From assembly GCA_041918675.1 (NCBI GenBank), contig JAYRVF010000011.1, positions 248,001 to 312,000 of the forward strand: a stretch of 64,000 bases of DNA, written 5' to 3'. The position numbers were made by a program, and so were the translations under genes. The notes beneath the pieces are model-generated. The model ran no database searches and was not told where the DNA came from. It worked only from the letters and a program-made list of their open reading frames with translations. This stretch comes from SCUB01 sp041918675. GTDB lineage: Bacteria > Pseudomonadota > Alphaproteobacteria > Rhizobiales > Xanthobacteraceae. Of this stretch, positions 24,391-34,553 are shown piece after piece. Within the stretch, counting starts at the first letter, position 1. Every line of letters begins with the position of its first letter.

Positions 24391-25485
24391 ATGTGGGCGA
24401 TCGGACTGATGAGCGGCACGTCGATGGACGGCATCGACATCGCGCTGATCGAAACCGATGGCGAGGACATCGCCACTTTCGGGCCCTCGGCGCTGCATCC
24501 CTATCGCGCCGAGGAGCGCGCGCTGTTGCGCCGCGCGGTCGCGGACGCTCGGGGGCTGACCGATCGCCGCGCGCGGCCGGGCGCGCTCGCCGAGGCGGAG
24601 GCGATGGTCACGACCCTGCATGAAGGCGCGATCCGGGTCTTTCTCGACGCCAACGCCATTCCGCGCGCGCGCGTCGATGTCGTCGGCTTCCACGGGCAGA
24701 CGGTGCTGCACCGGCCCGAGCGCGGACTGACGGTGCAGCTCGGCGACGGCGGCTTGCTTGCCCGCGCCATCGGCATTCCGGTCGTGCATGATTTCCGCGC
24801 CGCCGACATGGCGGCGGGCGGCGAGGGCGCGCCGCTGGCGCCGGTCTATCATCGCGCGCTGGCGCGCCGGCTCGGCGGACCGATGCCGATCGCGGTCGTC
24901 AATATCGGCGGCGTGTCGAACATCACCTATATCGACGCGGGCGCGCTGATCGCCGGCGACACGGGGCCCGGCAACGCGCTGATCGACGACTGGATGCTGC
25001 GCCGGACGGGCCTTGCGATGGACGAGGACGGCCGCGCCGCGGCGCGCGGCCGCGTCGACGCGTCCTGGCTGGCGACGGCCTTGGGCGATCCCTTTTTCGA
25101 CCGGCCTCCGCCGAAGTCGCTCGACCGCGACGCGTTCGCCGCGCTGTCGGTCGACGGGATGACGACCGAGGACGGCGCGGCCACGCTCACCGCCTTCACC
25201 GCGCGCGCGATCGCGCGCGTCGTGCCGCGACTTCCCGCGCCGCCGCTTCGCTGGATCGTCGTCGGCGGTGGCGCGCGCAATCCGACACTCATGCGCGCCC
25301 TGGCCGAGACGCTGGCGCCGGCGCCGGTTCTTCGCGGCGATGATCTCGGCTGGCAATCCGACGCGATCGAGGCGCAAGCCTTCGCCTATTTCGCCGCGCG
25401 CAGCCTGCGCCGACTGCCGCTGTCCTATCCGGGAACCACGGGCGTGACGGAGCCGACGACCGGCGGCGTGCTGGCGAGGCCTTGA
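24391..25485 (+). CDS. anmK: Anhydro-N-acetylmuramic acid kinase
   Basis: 364 aa; start ATG 24391 with a GAGGAAGGG ribosome site. ASKHA-fold kinase with the N-terminal signature GLMSGTSMDGIDIAL, the catalytic GFHGQTVLH, NIGGVSNITY and GDTGPGNALID. It phosphorylates and opens 1,6-anhydro-MurNAc released by lytic transglycosylases, giving MurNAc-6-phosphate for cell-wall recycling. The window also encodes an MltB-type lytic transglycosylase (59078-60310) that makes such anhydro ends. Confidence 0.95.
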   Translation: MWAIGLMSGTSMDGIDIALIETDGEDIATFGPSALHPYRAEERALLRRAVADARGLTDRRARPGALAEAEAMVTTLHEGAIRVFLDANAIPRARVDVVGFHGQTVLHRPERGLTVQLGDGGLLARAIGIPVVHDFRAADMAAGGEGAPLAPVYHRALARRLGGPMPIAVVNIGGVSNITYIDAGALIAGDTGPGNALIDDWMLRRTGLAMDEDGRAAARGRVDASWLATALGDPFFDRPPPKSLDRDAFAALSVDGMTTEDGAATLTAFTARAIARVVPRLPAPPLRWIVVGGGARNPTLMRALAETLAPAPVLRGDDLGWQSDAIEAQAFAYFAARSLRRLPLSYPGTTGVTEPTTGGVLARP

Positions 25486-25543
25486 GGCTCGCGCTGGCCG
25501 CATAGGACGCGCCCGAATGAGGCGGCCCCGCGCGGCGGCGGTT

Positions 25544-26191
25544 CTACCGCACGTTGGCGAGCCGCATGTCGAGATAGGACGTGATCGATTCCATCAGCGG
25601 CTCGATCTTGCCGTCGAAGAAATGGTTGGCGCCCGGAATGATCTTCTGGTCGATGACGATGCCCTTTTGCGTCTTGAGCTTTTCGACCAGCGCGTTGACG
25701 TCCTTCTGCGGCACGACCGCGTCCTTCTCGCCGTGAACGATCAAACCGGACGAGGGGCAGGGCGCGAGAAAGGAGAAGTCGTAGAGATTGGCCGGCGGCG
25801 CGATTGAAATGAAGCCCTCGATCTCGGGTCGGCGCATCAGCAATTGCATGCCGATCCAGGCGCCGAAGGAGAATCCCGCGATCCAGCAGGCGCGCGCCTC
25901 CGGGTTGATGATCTGCGCCCAGTCGAGCGCGGACGCCGCGTCCGACAATTCGCCGGTGCCGTGGTCGAACGCGCCCTGGCTGCGGCCGACGCCGCGAAAG
26001 TTGAAGCGCAGCACGGAAAAGCCGCGGTGCACGAAGGCGTAGTAGACTTGGTAGATGATCTGATGGTTCATCGTCCCGCCGAACTGGGGATGGGGATGGA
26101 GCACCATCGCGATCGGCGCGTTCTTCTGCTTGGCGGGATGATAGCGGCCCTCGATGCGTCCGGCGGGGCCGTTGAAAATCACTTCGGGCAT
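25544..26191 (-). CDS. Alpha/beta hydrolase (dienelactone-hydrolase-like)
   Basis: 215 aa from ATG 26191 (AGGT ribosome site). Typical small cytoplasmic alpha/beta hydrolase: oxyanion strand LHPHPQFGGTM, nucleophile elbow GFSFG, acid in HGEKDAVV, and histidine in PGANHFF. The family is widespread in proteobacteria without a settled function. It is divergent from the SUF operon, and the two may share a control region. Confidence 0.82.
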   Translation of the reverse strand: MPEVIFNGPAGRIEGRYHPAKQKNAPIAMVLHPHPQFGGTMNHQIIYQVYYAFVHRGFSVLRFNFRGVGRSQGAFDHGTGELSDAASALDWAQIINPEARACWIAGFSFGAWIGMQLLMRRPEIEGFISIAPPANLYDFSFLAPCPSSGLIVHGEKDAVVPQKDVNALVEKLKTQKGIVIDQKIIPGANHFFDGKIEPLMESITSYLDMRLANVR

Positions 26192-26340
26192 CGTCGACCT
26201 CGGTGGGAGCCGGCAATCGCGGCGAGATGGCGGGCCGCTTGGGGAAGGCGGCGGGGAGTAGCGCGACCCCTCCGGCGCGGGTGGTGGATGGCGGCCCGTG
26301 GACCACGTCGCGGCCTTCTTGCATGATGCGCCGATGGAAA

Positions 26341-26383
26341 TGCAAGCTTTGCAATTGACAGGCAATTGCGTCTAGCTCTCAAG
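26341..26383 (+). promoter_or_regulatory. Candidate promoter/operator of the SUF operon
   Basis: Contains a palindrome TGCAAGCTTTGCA (26341-26353), a perfect -35 hexamer TTGACA (26355-26360) and two GCAATTG copies (26351 and 26362). The -10 region is poor (about TCTCAA). The arrangement before the first suf gene suggests an operator, but I cannot match it to a known IscR, Irr or RirA box. Confidence 0.35.
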
Positions 26384-26460
26384 AACGTGCCGAAAATCAG
26401 CGATCGCGCGGGTGGCGGCCCCCCGCCCGGGAAGCCCGCGACGCGAACTGCCAGCCTACC

Positions 26461-27612
26461 GTGAGCGAAATGAACGCCTTGAAACCCCGTATCTATCTCG
26501 ACTGGAACGCGACGACCCCCTTGCGACCGGAAGCGCGGGCGGCGATGTCGGCGGCGTTCGACGTTCACGGCAATCCGTCGTCGGTTCATGCCGAGGGCCG
26601 CGCCGCGCGGATGCTTGTAGAGGACGCGCGCGCGGCGATCGGCGAGGGGCTCGGCGTCCACCCTCGCAACGTCGTTTTCACTTCGGGCGGAACGGAGGCC
26701 AACGCACTCGCTCTCTCCCCGGGCCTTGCCGGACCCGAGGGGACGCCCCAGCGATTGATCGTTTCGGCGATCGAACACCCATCGGTCATTTCGGGCGGAC
26801 CCGCCGGCCGTGCGCCGGAGCTTGCCCCGGTGACCGCCGACGGCATCGTCGATCTGGACGCGCTCGCCGAGATGTTGAGCCAAGGCGCGCGCTCTCTCGT
26901 CTCGGTGATGCTCGCCAATAACGAGACCGGCACCATTCAACCAATTTCGGAAGTCGCTCGCCTAGCGCATGAAGCGGGCGGCCTTCTTCATGTCGACGCC
27001 GTTCAGGCGTTCGGCAAGATCGATTTCAACATCAGTGATTTAGGCGCCGATCTTGTATCGGTCTCCGCGCATAAGCTCGGCGGACCCAAAGGAATCGGCG
27101 CGCTTGTCATTCGGGATGAGCGAATCGTTCCAAATGCTATTCTGCGCGGCGGCGGCCAGGAGCGCGGACGCCGAGGCGGCACCGAGAATGTCATCGGCAT
27201 TGCCGGCTTCGGGGCGGCCGCGCGCGCCGCGCTGTCGGCCATGGCGGACGACGCGCCACGGATCGCGGCGCTGCGCGACCGGCTCGAACGCGCGCTGAAA
27301 CAGCATCCGGGAACGGAAATCATCGCCGGGCGGACGGCGCGACTGCCCAACACCGCGATGGTCGCGCTCATGGGCCTGAAGGCCGAGACCACGGTCATCG
27401 GCTTCGATCTTGCCGGCATCGCGATCTCGGCGGGCTCGGCCTGCGCGTCGGGCAAGGTGCATGCCTCCCATGCGCTCGTCGCGATGGGCCTGCCGCCGGA
27501 ACTCGGCCAGTCGGCGCTGCGATTCAGCCTCGGTTGGACCACGCGGGAGGACGAAATCGACGCGGCCGTCGAGGTCTGGCGCCGACTTGCCAGGGGCGCC
27601 GGCGAGGGCTGA
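26461..27612 (+). CDS. Cysteine desulfurase, NifS/IscS type (first gene of SUF operon)
   Basis: 383-aa PLP-dependent enzyme releasing sulfur from cysteine as an enzyme persulfide. The N-terminus IYLDWNATTPLRPE, PLP lysine in VSAHKLGGPKG and sulfur-carrying cysteine in GSACASGK are all present. GTG 26461 or ATG 26470 starts it. It belongs to a different class from the SufS encoded later in the same operon, so the operon holds two desulfurases; this doubling is seen in several alphaproteobacteria. No iscR gene is next to it. Confidence 0.92.
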   Translation: MSEMNALKPRIYLDWNATTPLRPEARAAMSAAFDVHGNPSSVHAEGRAARMLVEDARAAIGEGLGVHPRNVVFTSGGTEANALALSPGLAGPEGTPQRLIVSAIEHPSVISGGPAGRAPELAPVTADGIVDLDALAEMLSQGARSLVSVMLANNETGTIQPISEVARLAHEAGGLLHVDAVQAFGKIDFNISDLGADLVSVSAHKLGGPKGIGALVIRDERIVPNAILRGGGQERGRRGGTENVIGIAGFGAAARAALSAMADDAPRIAALRDRLERALKQHPGTEIIAGRTARLPNTAMVALMGLKAETTVIGFDLAGIAISAGSACASGKVHASHALVAMGLPPELGQSALRFSLGWTTREDEIDAAVEVWRRLARGAGEG

Positions 27613-27749
27613 GGCGAGAAAACCCGCCTTCGCCACCTCCCGCGCGGCGGCGCCGGCACCCTGCGAAGGGGGTGGCAATCGCCCCGGAACGTCTCTAGAT
27701 TGGAGTGGTAGTCCGCTGCGGTCCTTGAAACCGTGTGGGGAGAGAAAAG

Positions 27750-29230
<1,481 letters not shown>

Positions 29231-29234
<4 letters not shown>

Positions 29235-29728
29235 GCGCGCGGCCCGTCATCAACATCGCCGACGTGCCGCTGCGCGATGGCGGCAATGGCGCGGCGTTCA
29301 AGGCCAAGGTCGGCACGTTCGGCGACCGCATCGGCTCGGAAGGAATCGGCGTCATGTTGCATGTCGTCGAGCCGGGCCAGAAGGCGTTCCCGTTTCACGC
29401 CCACCACCAGATTCACGAGCTGTTCGTCGTTCTGGAAGGCGAGGGGACCTATCGGTTCGGCGCCGAGCGCTTTCCGATCAAGGCCGGCGACGTTTGCGCG
29501 GCGCCGACCGGCGGAGCCGACAGGGCGCACCAGATCATCAACACCGGAACGTCGACGCTGAAATATCTCGGCATCTCGACCAAGGCCGACACAGAGGTCG
29601 TGGAATATCCGGACTCGCGGAAATTCGCGACGATCAGCCGGTTCGACTGGTCGAACCCGGCGGCGGGCGGCATCCGCTACGTCGGCCGTGTCGAGAGCAG
29701 TCTCAACTATTTTGATGGCGAGGAATGA
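29231..29728 (+). CDS. Cupin-domain protein within the SUF operon
   Basis: 165 aa. Single cupin barrel with metal-ligand motifs FHAHHQIHELFVVLEGEG (two His, Glu) and GADRAHQIIN (later His). It overlaps sufB and sufC by 4 bases on each side, so it is translated with them and probably acts with the SUF machinery, perhaps as a metal-binding or iron-handling protein. That role is inference; I know no defined Suf function for this protein. Confidence 0.82.
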
Positions 29729-30489
29729 CAGTGACCGCTCTGCTCGAAATCCGAAATCTGTTTGCCCGCGTCGAGGAGCGCGAAATTCTCCACGGCCTGT
29801 CGCTGACCGTGAACAAGGGCGAGGTGCACGCCATCATGGGGCCGAACGGCTCGGGCAAGTCGACATTGTCCCATGTGCTCGCCGGCAAGCCCGGCTACGA
29901 GGTCACCGGCGGCGAGGTCCTGTTCAACGGCGAGGACCTGCTCGCCATGGAACCCGACATCCGCGCGGCCAAGGGCGTGTTCCTCGCCTTTCAGTATCCG
30001 GTCGAAATTCCGGGCGTCGCCACCATGACGTTCCTGCGCGCCGCGCTCAACGCGCAGCGCAAGGCGCGCGGCGAGGCGGAACTGTCGACGCCCGAATTCA
30101 TGAAGAAGGTGAAGGAAGTCGCCAGCCGCCTCGGCATCGCCCAGGACATGCTCAAGCGCGGCGTCAATGTCGGTTTCTCGGGCGGCGAGAAGAAGCGCAA
30201 CGAGGTTCTGCAGATGGCGATGCTGGAGCCGCGGCTCTGCATCCTCGACGAGATGGATTCCGGCCTCGACATCGACGCGCTGCGCGTCGCCTCGGAGGGC
30301 GTCAACTGGCTGCGCTCGCCCGAGCGCGCCATGGTGGTGATCACGCACTATCAGCGGCTTCTGAACTACATCGTGCCGGACTTCGTCCACGTCATGGCCA
30401 AGGGCCGCATCGTCAAGTCGGGCGGCAAGGAACTCGCGCTCGAACTTGAAGCCACCGGCTACGCCGAATTCACCGGCGCGGCGGCCTGA
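29725..30489 (+). CDS. sufC: Fe-S assembly ATPase SufC
   Basis: 254-aa ABC-type ATPase without membrane domain. Walker A GPNGSGKST, Q-loop LAFQYPVEIPG, signature FSGGEKKR and Walker B CILDEMDSGLD are all intact. It drives conformational changes in the SufBCD complex. Starts on the ATGA overlapping the cupin stop. Confidence 0.96.
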   Translation: MTVTALLEIRNLFARVEEREILHGLSLTVNKGEVHAIMGPNGSGKSTLSHVLAGKPGYEVTGGEVLFNGEDLLAMEPDIRAAKGVFLAFQYPVEIPGVATMTFLRAALNAQRKARGEAELSTPEFMKKVKEVASRLGIAQDMLKRGVNVGFSGGEKKRNEVLQMAMLEPRLCILDEMDSGLDIDALRVASEGVNWLRSPERAMVVITHYQRLLNYIVPDFVHVMAKGRIVKSGGKELALELEATGYAEFTGAAA

Positions 30490-30510
30490 GGCGGGAAGGG
30501 ACCACGAGCC

Positions 30511-31827
30511 ATGGCGCCGCGACTTGCCCATACCGAAGCCGAGACCGCGCTGGCGGAAGTCTTCGCCGCCGCGCGCGCGCGTCTGCCGGAGGCGCCCGGC
30601 GAGGCGAGGGCGTCGGCCTTCGCGCGTTTCGAGGAGCGCGGCCTGCCGCATCGGCGCGTCGAGGACTGGAAATATACCGACCTGCGCGCGTTGATGCGCG
30701 TGGCCCTGCCGCTCGCCGCGCCGCCGAATGAAGCGGCATGCGCGCGCGCGCGGGAGACGCTCGCCGCGCACGCGCTGCCCGGCGCCCGCGCGCTCGTTCT
30801 GGTCGACGGCGCGTTCGTTCCCGAGCTTAGCGATCTTGCCGGCCTCGAACGGGGTCTTTCGATCAAGCCGCTGACGGCGGCGCTCGCGGCGGGCGAGGCC
30901 GCGTTCGCCGACATGGCGGTGGCGACGCAAGCCGCCGGCGATCCGATGTTCGCGCTCAACGCGGCGATGATGAGCGACGGCGTCGTCATCGACATCTCCG
31001 ATGGCGCGATCGTCGAGCGCCCGATCCGCGTCGCCCATCTCGGCGGCGGCGTGGCGGCGGCGCGTTACACGCGCTCGTTCGTCCGGGTCGGGCGCGGCGC
31101 GCGGGTGACGCTGGTGGAATCCTTCCTTCCCGGCGCCGGCGAGGATCAGGTCAACGACGCGATGCTCATGTCGATCGCCGAGGGCGGGCGCGTCGATCAC
31201 GTCCGCATGGTGGAGGACGGCCCCGGCGCGCTCAACATCGCCACGCTGATGGCGCGGGTCGGCGCCGGCGCGCATCTCAACACCTTCAACCTGACGGCCG
31301 GCGCGGCGGTGAGCCGTTATCAGGCCTTCATCGCCTGCGAGGGCGCGGACGCGCGGGTCGAAACCAACGGCGTCAACCTCATCAAGGCGGCGCAGCACGC
31401 CGACACCTCGCTGTTCATCGATCACGTCGCGCCGCATTGCGCGAGCCGCGAGACCTTCCGCGCCGTGATCGACAACCGCGCGCGTTCGGTCTTCCAGGGC
31501 CGCATCGTCGTCCGCGCCGAGGCGCAGAAGACCGACGCCAAGATGATGACGCGGGCGCTGCTTCTGTCCGACGAGGCGGAAGCCGACGCCAAGCCGGAGC
31601 TCGAAATCTACGCCGACGATGTCGCCTGCGGCCACGGCGCGACTTCCGGCGCGCTGGACCGCAACCTGCTGTTCTATTTGCGCGCGCGCGGCCTGCCGGA
31701 GGCCGAGGCGCAGGCGCTGCTGATCCAGGCTTTCGTCGGCGAGGCGATCGAATCGATCGGCGACGACGGCTTGCGCGAGGCGGCGATCGCGGCGGCGGCG
31801 CGCTATCTCGCCGCGCGGAGGACTTAG
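30511..31827 (+). CDS. sufD: Fe-S cluster assembly protein SufD
   Basis: 438-aa beta-helix protein, paralogue of SufB. Typical features are PHRRVEDWKYTDLRAL near residue 50 and, in the C-terminal half, IDHVAPHCASRETFRAVI, FQGRIVV and CGHGATSGALD. Partner of SufB/SufC, needed for iron delivery to the complex. Starts 21 bases after sufC; sufS begins 2 bases after its stop. Confidence 0.95.
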   Translation: MAPRLAHTEAETALAEVFAAARARLPEAPGEARASAFARFEERGLPHRRVEDWKYTDLRALMRVALPLAAPPNEAACARARETLAAHALPGARALVLVDGAFVPELSDLAGLERGLSIKPLTAALAAGEAAFADMAVATQAAGDPMFALNAAMMSDGVVIDISDGAIVERPIRVAHLGGGVAAARYTRSFVRVGRGARVTLVESFLPGAGEDQVNDAMLMSIAEGGRVDHVRMVEDGPGALNIATLMARVGAGAHLNTFNLTAGAAVSRYQAFIACEGADARVETNGVNLIKAAQHADTSLFIDHVAPHCASRETFRAVIDNRARSVFQGRIVVRAEAQKTDAKMMTRALLLSDEAEADAKPELEIYADDVACGHGATSGALDRNLLFYLRARGLPEAEAQALLIQAFVGEAIESIGDDGLREAAIAAAARYLAARRT

Positions 31828-31829
31828 GA

Positions 31830-33071
31830 ATGCATCCGGCCATCGTCAACGGCGCCTTTGATGTCGCGCGCGTCCGCGCGGATTTTCCCGCGCTGGCGCT
31901 CATGCCCTACGGCAAGCCGCTCGTCTATCTCGACAACGCCGCCTCGGCGCAGAAGCCGCAGGCCGTGCTCGACCGGATGATGAAGGCCTACCGCGAGGAA
32001 TACGCCAACGTCCATCGCGGCATGCACTACCTCGCCAACGCCGCGACCGAGGCCTATGAGGGCGCGCGCGAGAAGGTCGCGCGTTTCCTCAACGCGCCGC
32101 GCAACGAGGAGATCATCTTCACCCGCAACGCCACCGAGGCGATCAACCTCGTGGCGTCGTCTTACGGCGCGCCGAACATCGGGGAGGGCGACGAGATCGT
32201 GCTCTCGATCATGGAGCACCATTCCAACATCGTGCCGTGGAATTTCCTGCGCGAGCGCCAGGGCGCGGTGCTGAAATGGGCGCCGGTCGACGACGACGGC
32301 AATTTCCTGCTCGACGAGTTCGAGAAGCTGCTCGGCCCGCGCGTCAAGCTCGTCGCCATCACGCATATGTCGAACGCGCTCGGCACCGTCGTGCCGGTGA
32401 AGGACGTCGTCAAACTGGCCAAGGCGCGCGGCATTCCGGTGTTGATCGACGGCAGCCAGGCGGCGGTGCATCTGCCGGTCGACGTCCAGGACATCGGCTG
32501 CGATTTCTACATCATCACCGGCCACAAGCTTTATGGTCCGAGCGGGATCGGCGCGCTGTGGGCGAAATACGAGCATCTGGTCGCGATGCGGCCCTATAAC
32601 GGCGGCGGCGAGATGATCCGCGAGGTGACGCGGGATTTCGTCACCTATGGCGATCCGCCCTACAAGTTCGAGGCGGGCACGCCCTCGATCGTGCCGGCGA
32701 TCGGGCTCGGCGCCGCGCTCGACTACATCACCTCGATCGGCAAGGAGCGCATCGCCGCGCACGAATCGGCGCTGGTGTCCTACGCGACCGATCGGCTGCG
32801 CGAGATCAACGCGCTGCGCGTCATCGGCACGGCGCGCGACAAGGGCGCGATCGTCTCGTTCGAGATCAAGGGGGCCCATCCCCACGATATCGCCACCGTG
32901 ATCGACCGCTCGGGCGTCGCGGTGCGCGCGGGCACGCATTGCGTCATGCCGCTGCTCGATCGCTTCGGCGTGCCGGCGACCTGCCGGGCGTCGTTCGCGA
33001 TGTACAACACCCGCGAGGAAGTGGACGTGTTGGCGCGGGCGCTCAACAAGGCACGAGAGCTGTTCACATGA
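31830..33071 (+). CDS. sufS: Cysteine desulfurase SufS
   Basis: 413 aa, group II desulfurase; ATG 31830 preceded by TTAGGA. N-terminus VRADFPAL and YLDNAASAQKP; PLP lysine in ITGHKLYGPSGIG; active cysteine in PATCRASFAMYNTREE, on the short loop characteristic of SufS. It supplies sulfur to SufB, normally through SufE or SufU; neither is seen in this operon, so the transfer partner must be elsewhere. Confidence 0.96.
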   Translation: MHPAIVNGAFDVARVRADFPALALMPYGKPLVYLDNAASAQKPQAVLDRMMKAYREEYANVHRGMHYLANAATEAYEGAREKVARFLNAPRNEEIIFTRNATEAINLVASSYGAPNIGEGDEIVLSIMEHHSNIVPWNFLRERQGAVLKWAPVDDDGNFLLDEFEKLLGPRVKLVAITHMSNALGTVVPVKDVVKLAKARGIPVLIDGSQAAVHLPVDVQDIGCDFYIITGHKLYGPSGIGALWAKYEHLVAMRPYNGGGEMIREVTRDFVTYGDPPYKFEAGTPSIVPAIGLGAALDYITSIGKERIAAHESALVSYATDRLREINALRVIGTARDKGAIVSFEIKGAHPHDIATVIDRSGVAVRAGTHCVMPLLDRFGVPATCRASFAMYNTREEVDVLARALNKARELFT

Positions 33072-33469
33072 TGGACGAAGCGCATTCCGAAGTCCCCCGC
33101 GAGGAAGGGCGGGACGACCGGCCGGCGAAGATCGAGCGGAATTCGGCGTTGACCGAGGAGGAGACCGAACGTCTCTCCGAGGCGATCGTCCAGGCGCTCA
33201 AGACCGTCACCGATCCGGAAATTCCCGCCGACATCTACGAGCTCGGGCTGATCTACCGCGTCGACATCAAGGACGACCGCTCGGTCGCGGTCGATATGAC
33301 GCTGACGACGCCGAACTGTCCGGTCGCGGGCGATCTGCCCGGCATGGTCGAGAACGCGGTGGCGAGCGTTCCCGGCGTCGGCGCGGTCACGGTCGCGCTG
33401 GTCTGGGATCCGCCCTGGACGCCGGATCGCATGTCGGAGGAAGCACGGCTGTTGCTGAACATGTGGTGA
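33068..33469 (+). CDS. sufT: SUF maturation protein SufT (DUF59/MIP18 family)
   Basis: 133 aa starting on the ATGA that overlaps the sufS stop. DUF59 domain with VTDPEIPADIYELGLIY and TTPNCPVAGDLPG (conserved cysteine). SufT helps mature Fe-S proteins under high demand in other bacteria. The first ~30 residues are a charged, variable leader. Confidence 0.92.
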   Translation: MMDEAHSEVPREEGRDDRPAKIERNSALTEEETERLSEAIVQALKTVTDPEIPADIYELGLIYRVDIKDDRSVAVDMTLTTPNCPVAGDLPGMVENAVASVPGVGAVTVALVWDPPWTPDRMSEEARLLLNMW

Positions 33470-33509
33470 GAGCGGCAAGGCGCCCCCTGGCGCGCGGCCT
33501 TCACGCCAA

Positions 33510-33911
33510 ATGACGGAGACGAACGAGATGACGCAGACAACGCAGACGATGGCGCCGCGCCCGCGGCCGCGGGTCATCAGCCTGACCGAGGCGGCGGCCG
33601 AGCGCATTCGCGGCCTGATGGCGCGTGCCGACAAGCCGATCGCCGGCCTGCGCGTCGGCGTCAAGAACGCCGGCTGCGCGGGCATGTCCTACACGGTCGA
33701 ATTCGCCGAGGCGGTGCTGCCGAGCGACGAGGCGGTCGAGGACAAGGGCGTGCGGGTCTTCATCGATCCGAAGGCGGTGCTGTTTCTGCTCGGCACCGAA
33801 ATGGATTTCAAGACGGACAAGTTCTCCTCGCAATTCGTGTTCAACAATCCGAACCAGACCGGCGCCTGCGGATGCGGCGAGTCGGTCCAGATCGAACCGG
33901 CGAAGAACTGA
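33510..33911 (+). CDS. sufA: A-type Fe-S carrier (SufA/IscA/ErpA family)
   Basis: 133 aa. HesB/IscA fold with all three cluster-binding cysteines: VKNAGCAGMSY and the C-terminal GACGCGES. It passes Fe-S clusters to target proteins. The N-terminal ~20 residues are low-complexity Thr/Gln/Pro, and several start codons are possible (ATG 33510 or 33528). Last gene of the SUF operon. Confidence 0.93.
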   Translation: MTETNEMTQTTQTMAPRPRPRVISLTEAAAERIRGLMARADKPIAGLRVGVKNAGCAGMSYTVEFAEAVLPSDEAVEDKGVRVFIDPKAVLFLLGTEMDFKTDKFSSQFVFNNPNQTGACGCGESVQIEPAKN

Positions 33912-33931
33912 TCAAGGGACGTCGCAGGGCG

Positions 33932-34513
33932 ATGAAGGACCCGGACGCGATCGCGCAGCTCTTTTCGGAGTTCGGGCCGGTCAGCGTCCGCCGGATGTTC
34001 GGCGGCGTCGGCATTTTCGCCGACGGGCTGATGATCGGCTTGGGGTACCGCGACGAGGTCTATCTCAAGACCGACGACGCCACCGCCCGGCGCTTCGCCG
34101 CCGCCGGCTCCTCGCCATTCGTCTACGAGGCCAAGGGCCGCGAGCTTCAACTCGCATATTGGCGTCTGCCGACGCGCCTCTATGACGATCCGGCGGAACT
34201 GGCGGAGTGGGCGAAAGAGGCGCTGGCCGTGGCGCGTCGCGCCAACGACAGGAAGGTCACGCGCGGCGCGCGCTCGTCCGCCGGGACATCCAAAGCAGCC
34301 AAGCCAACCAAGCCAACCAAGCCAACCAAGCCAACCAAGCCAACCAAGCCAACAAGGCCGATCGGGTCATCCAAGCCGACCAAGTCGGCAAAGCCGACGA
34401 AGCCCGCCAAGAAGGCGGCGAAGTCCACCGGCCGAAAGAAGGCCGCGAACGCGGATCGATCGGGAAAGGCGCCGGCGAGGCGACCGGCGAAAGGCAAGCA
34501 CGCGCGCGCCTAG
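33932..34513 (+). CDS. TfoX N-terminal domain protein with Lys-Pro-Thr repeat tail
   Basis: 193 aa; ATG 33932 with an AGGGC site, 20 bases after sufA and so possibly cotranscribed. Residues 1-100 are a TfoX-N domain (SVRRMFGGVGIFADGLMIG, YLKTDD, FVYEAKGRELQLAYW), found in competence regulators and many stand-alone proteins. From about residue 110 the protein is a disordered basic tail with six perfect or near-perfect Lys-Pro-Thr units, then Lys/Ala-rich sequence resembling histone H1. This suggests nucleic-acid binding (inference). Confidence 0.82.
   Translation: MKDPDAIAQLFSEFGPVSVRRMFGGVGIFADGLMIGLGYRDEVYLKTDDATARRFAAAGSSPFVYEAKGRELQLAYWRLPTRLYDDPAELAEWAKEALAVARRANDRKVTRGARSSAGTSKAAKPTKPTKPTKPTKPTKPTRPIGSSKPTKSAKPTKPAKKAAKSTGRKKAANADRSGKAPARRPAKGKHARA
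34301..34354 (+). repeat. 9-bp minisatellite encoding Lys-Pro-Thr units
   Basis: Six tandem copies of AAGCCAACC (last copy AAGCCAACA), in frame within the TfoX-N protein gene. Near-identity at DNA level indicates recent slippage expansion; copy number is likely to differ between strains without breaking the frame. Confidence 0.9.
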
Positions 34514-34553
34514 ACTTGATTTCCCCACGCGGGGGCGGGCAGCGCGCCCGGGC

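Noticed and set aside
34301..34354. Possible CRISPR-like array
   Set aside because: Units are contiguous 9-bp, in frame and without spacers: a coding minisatellite.
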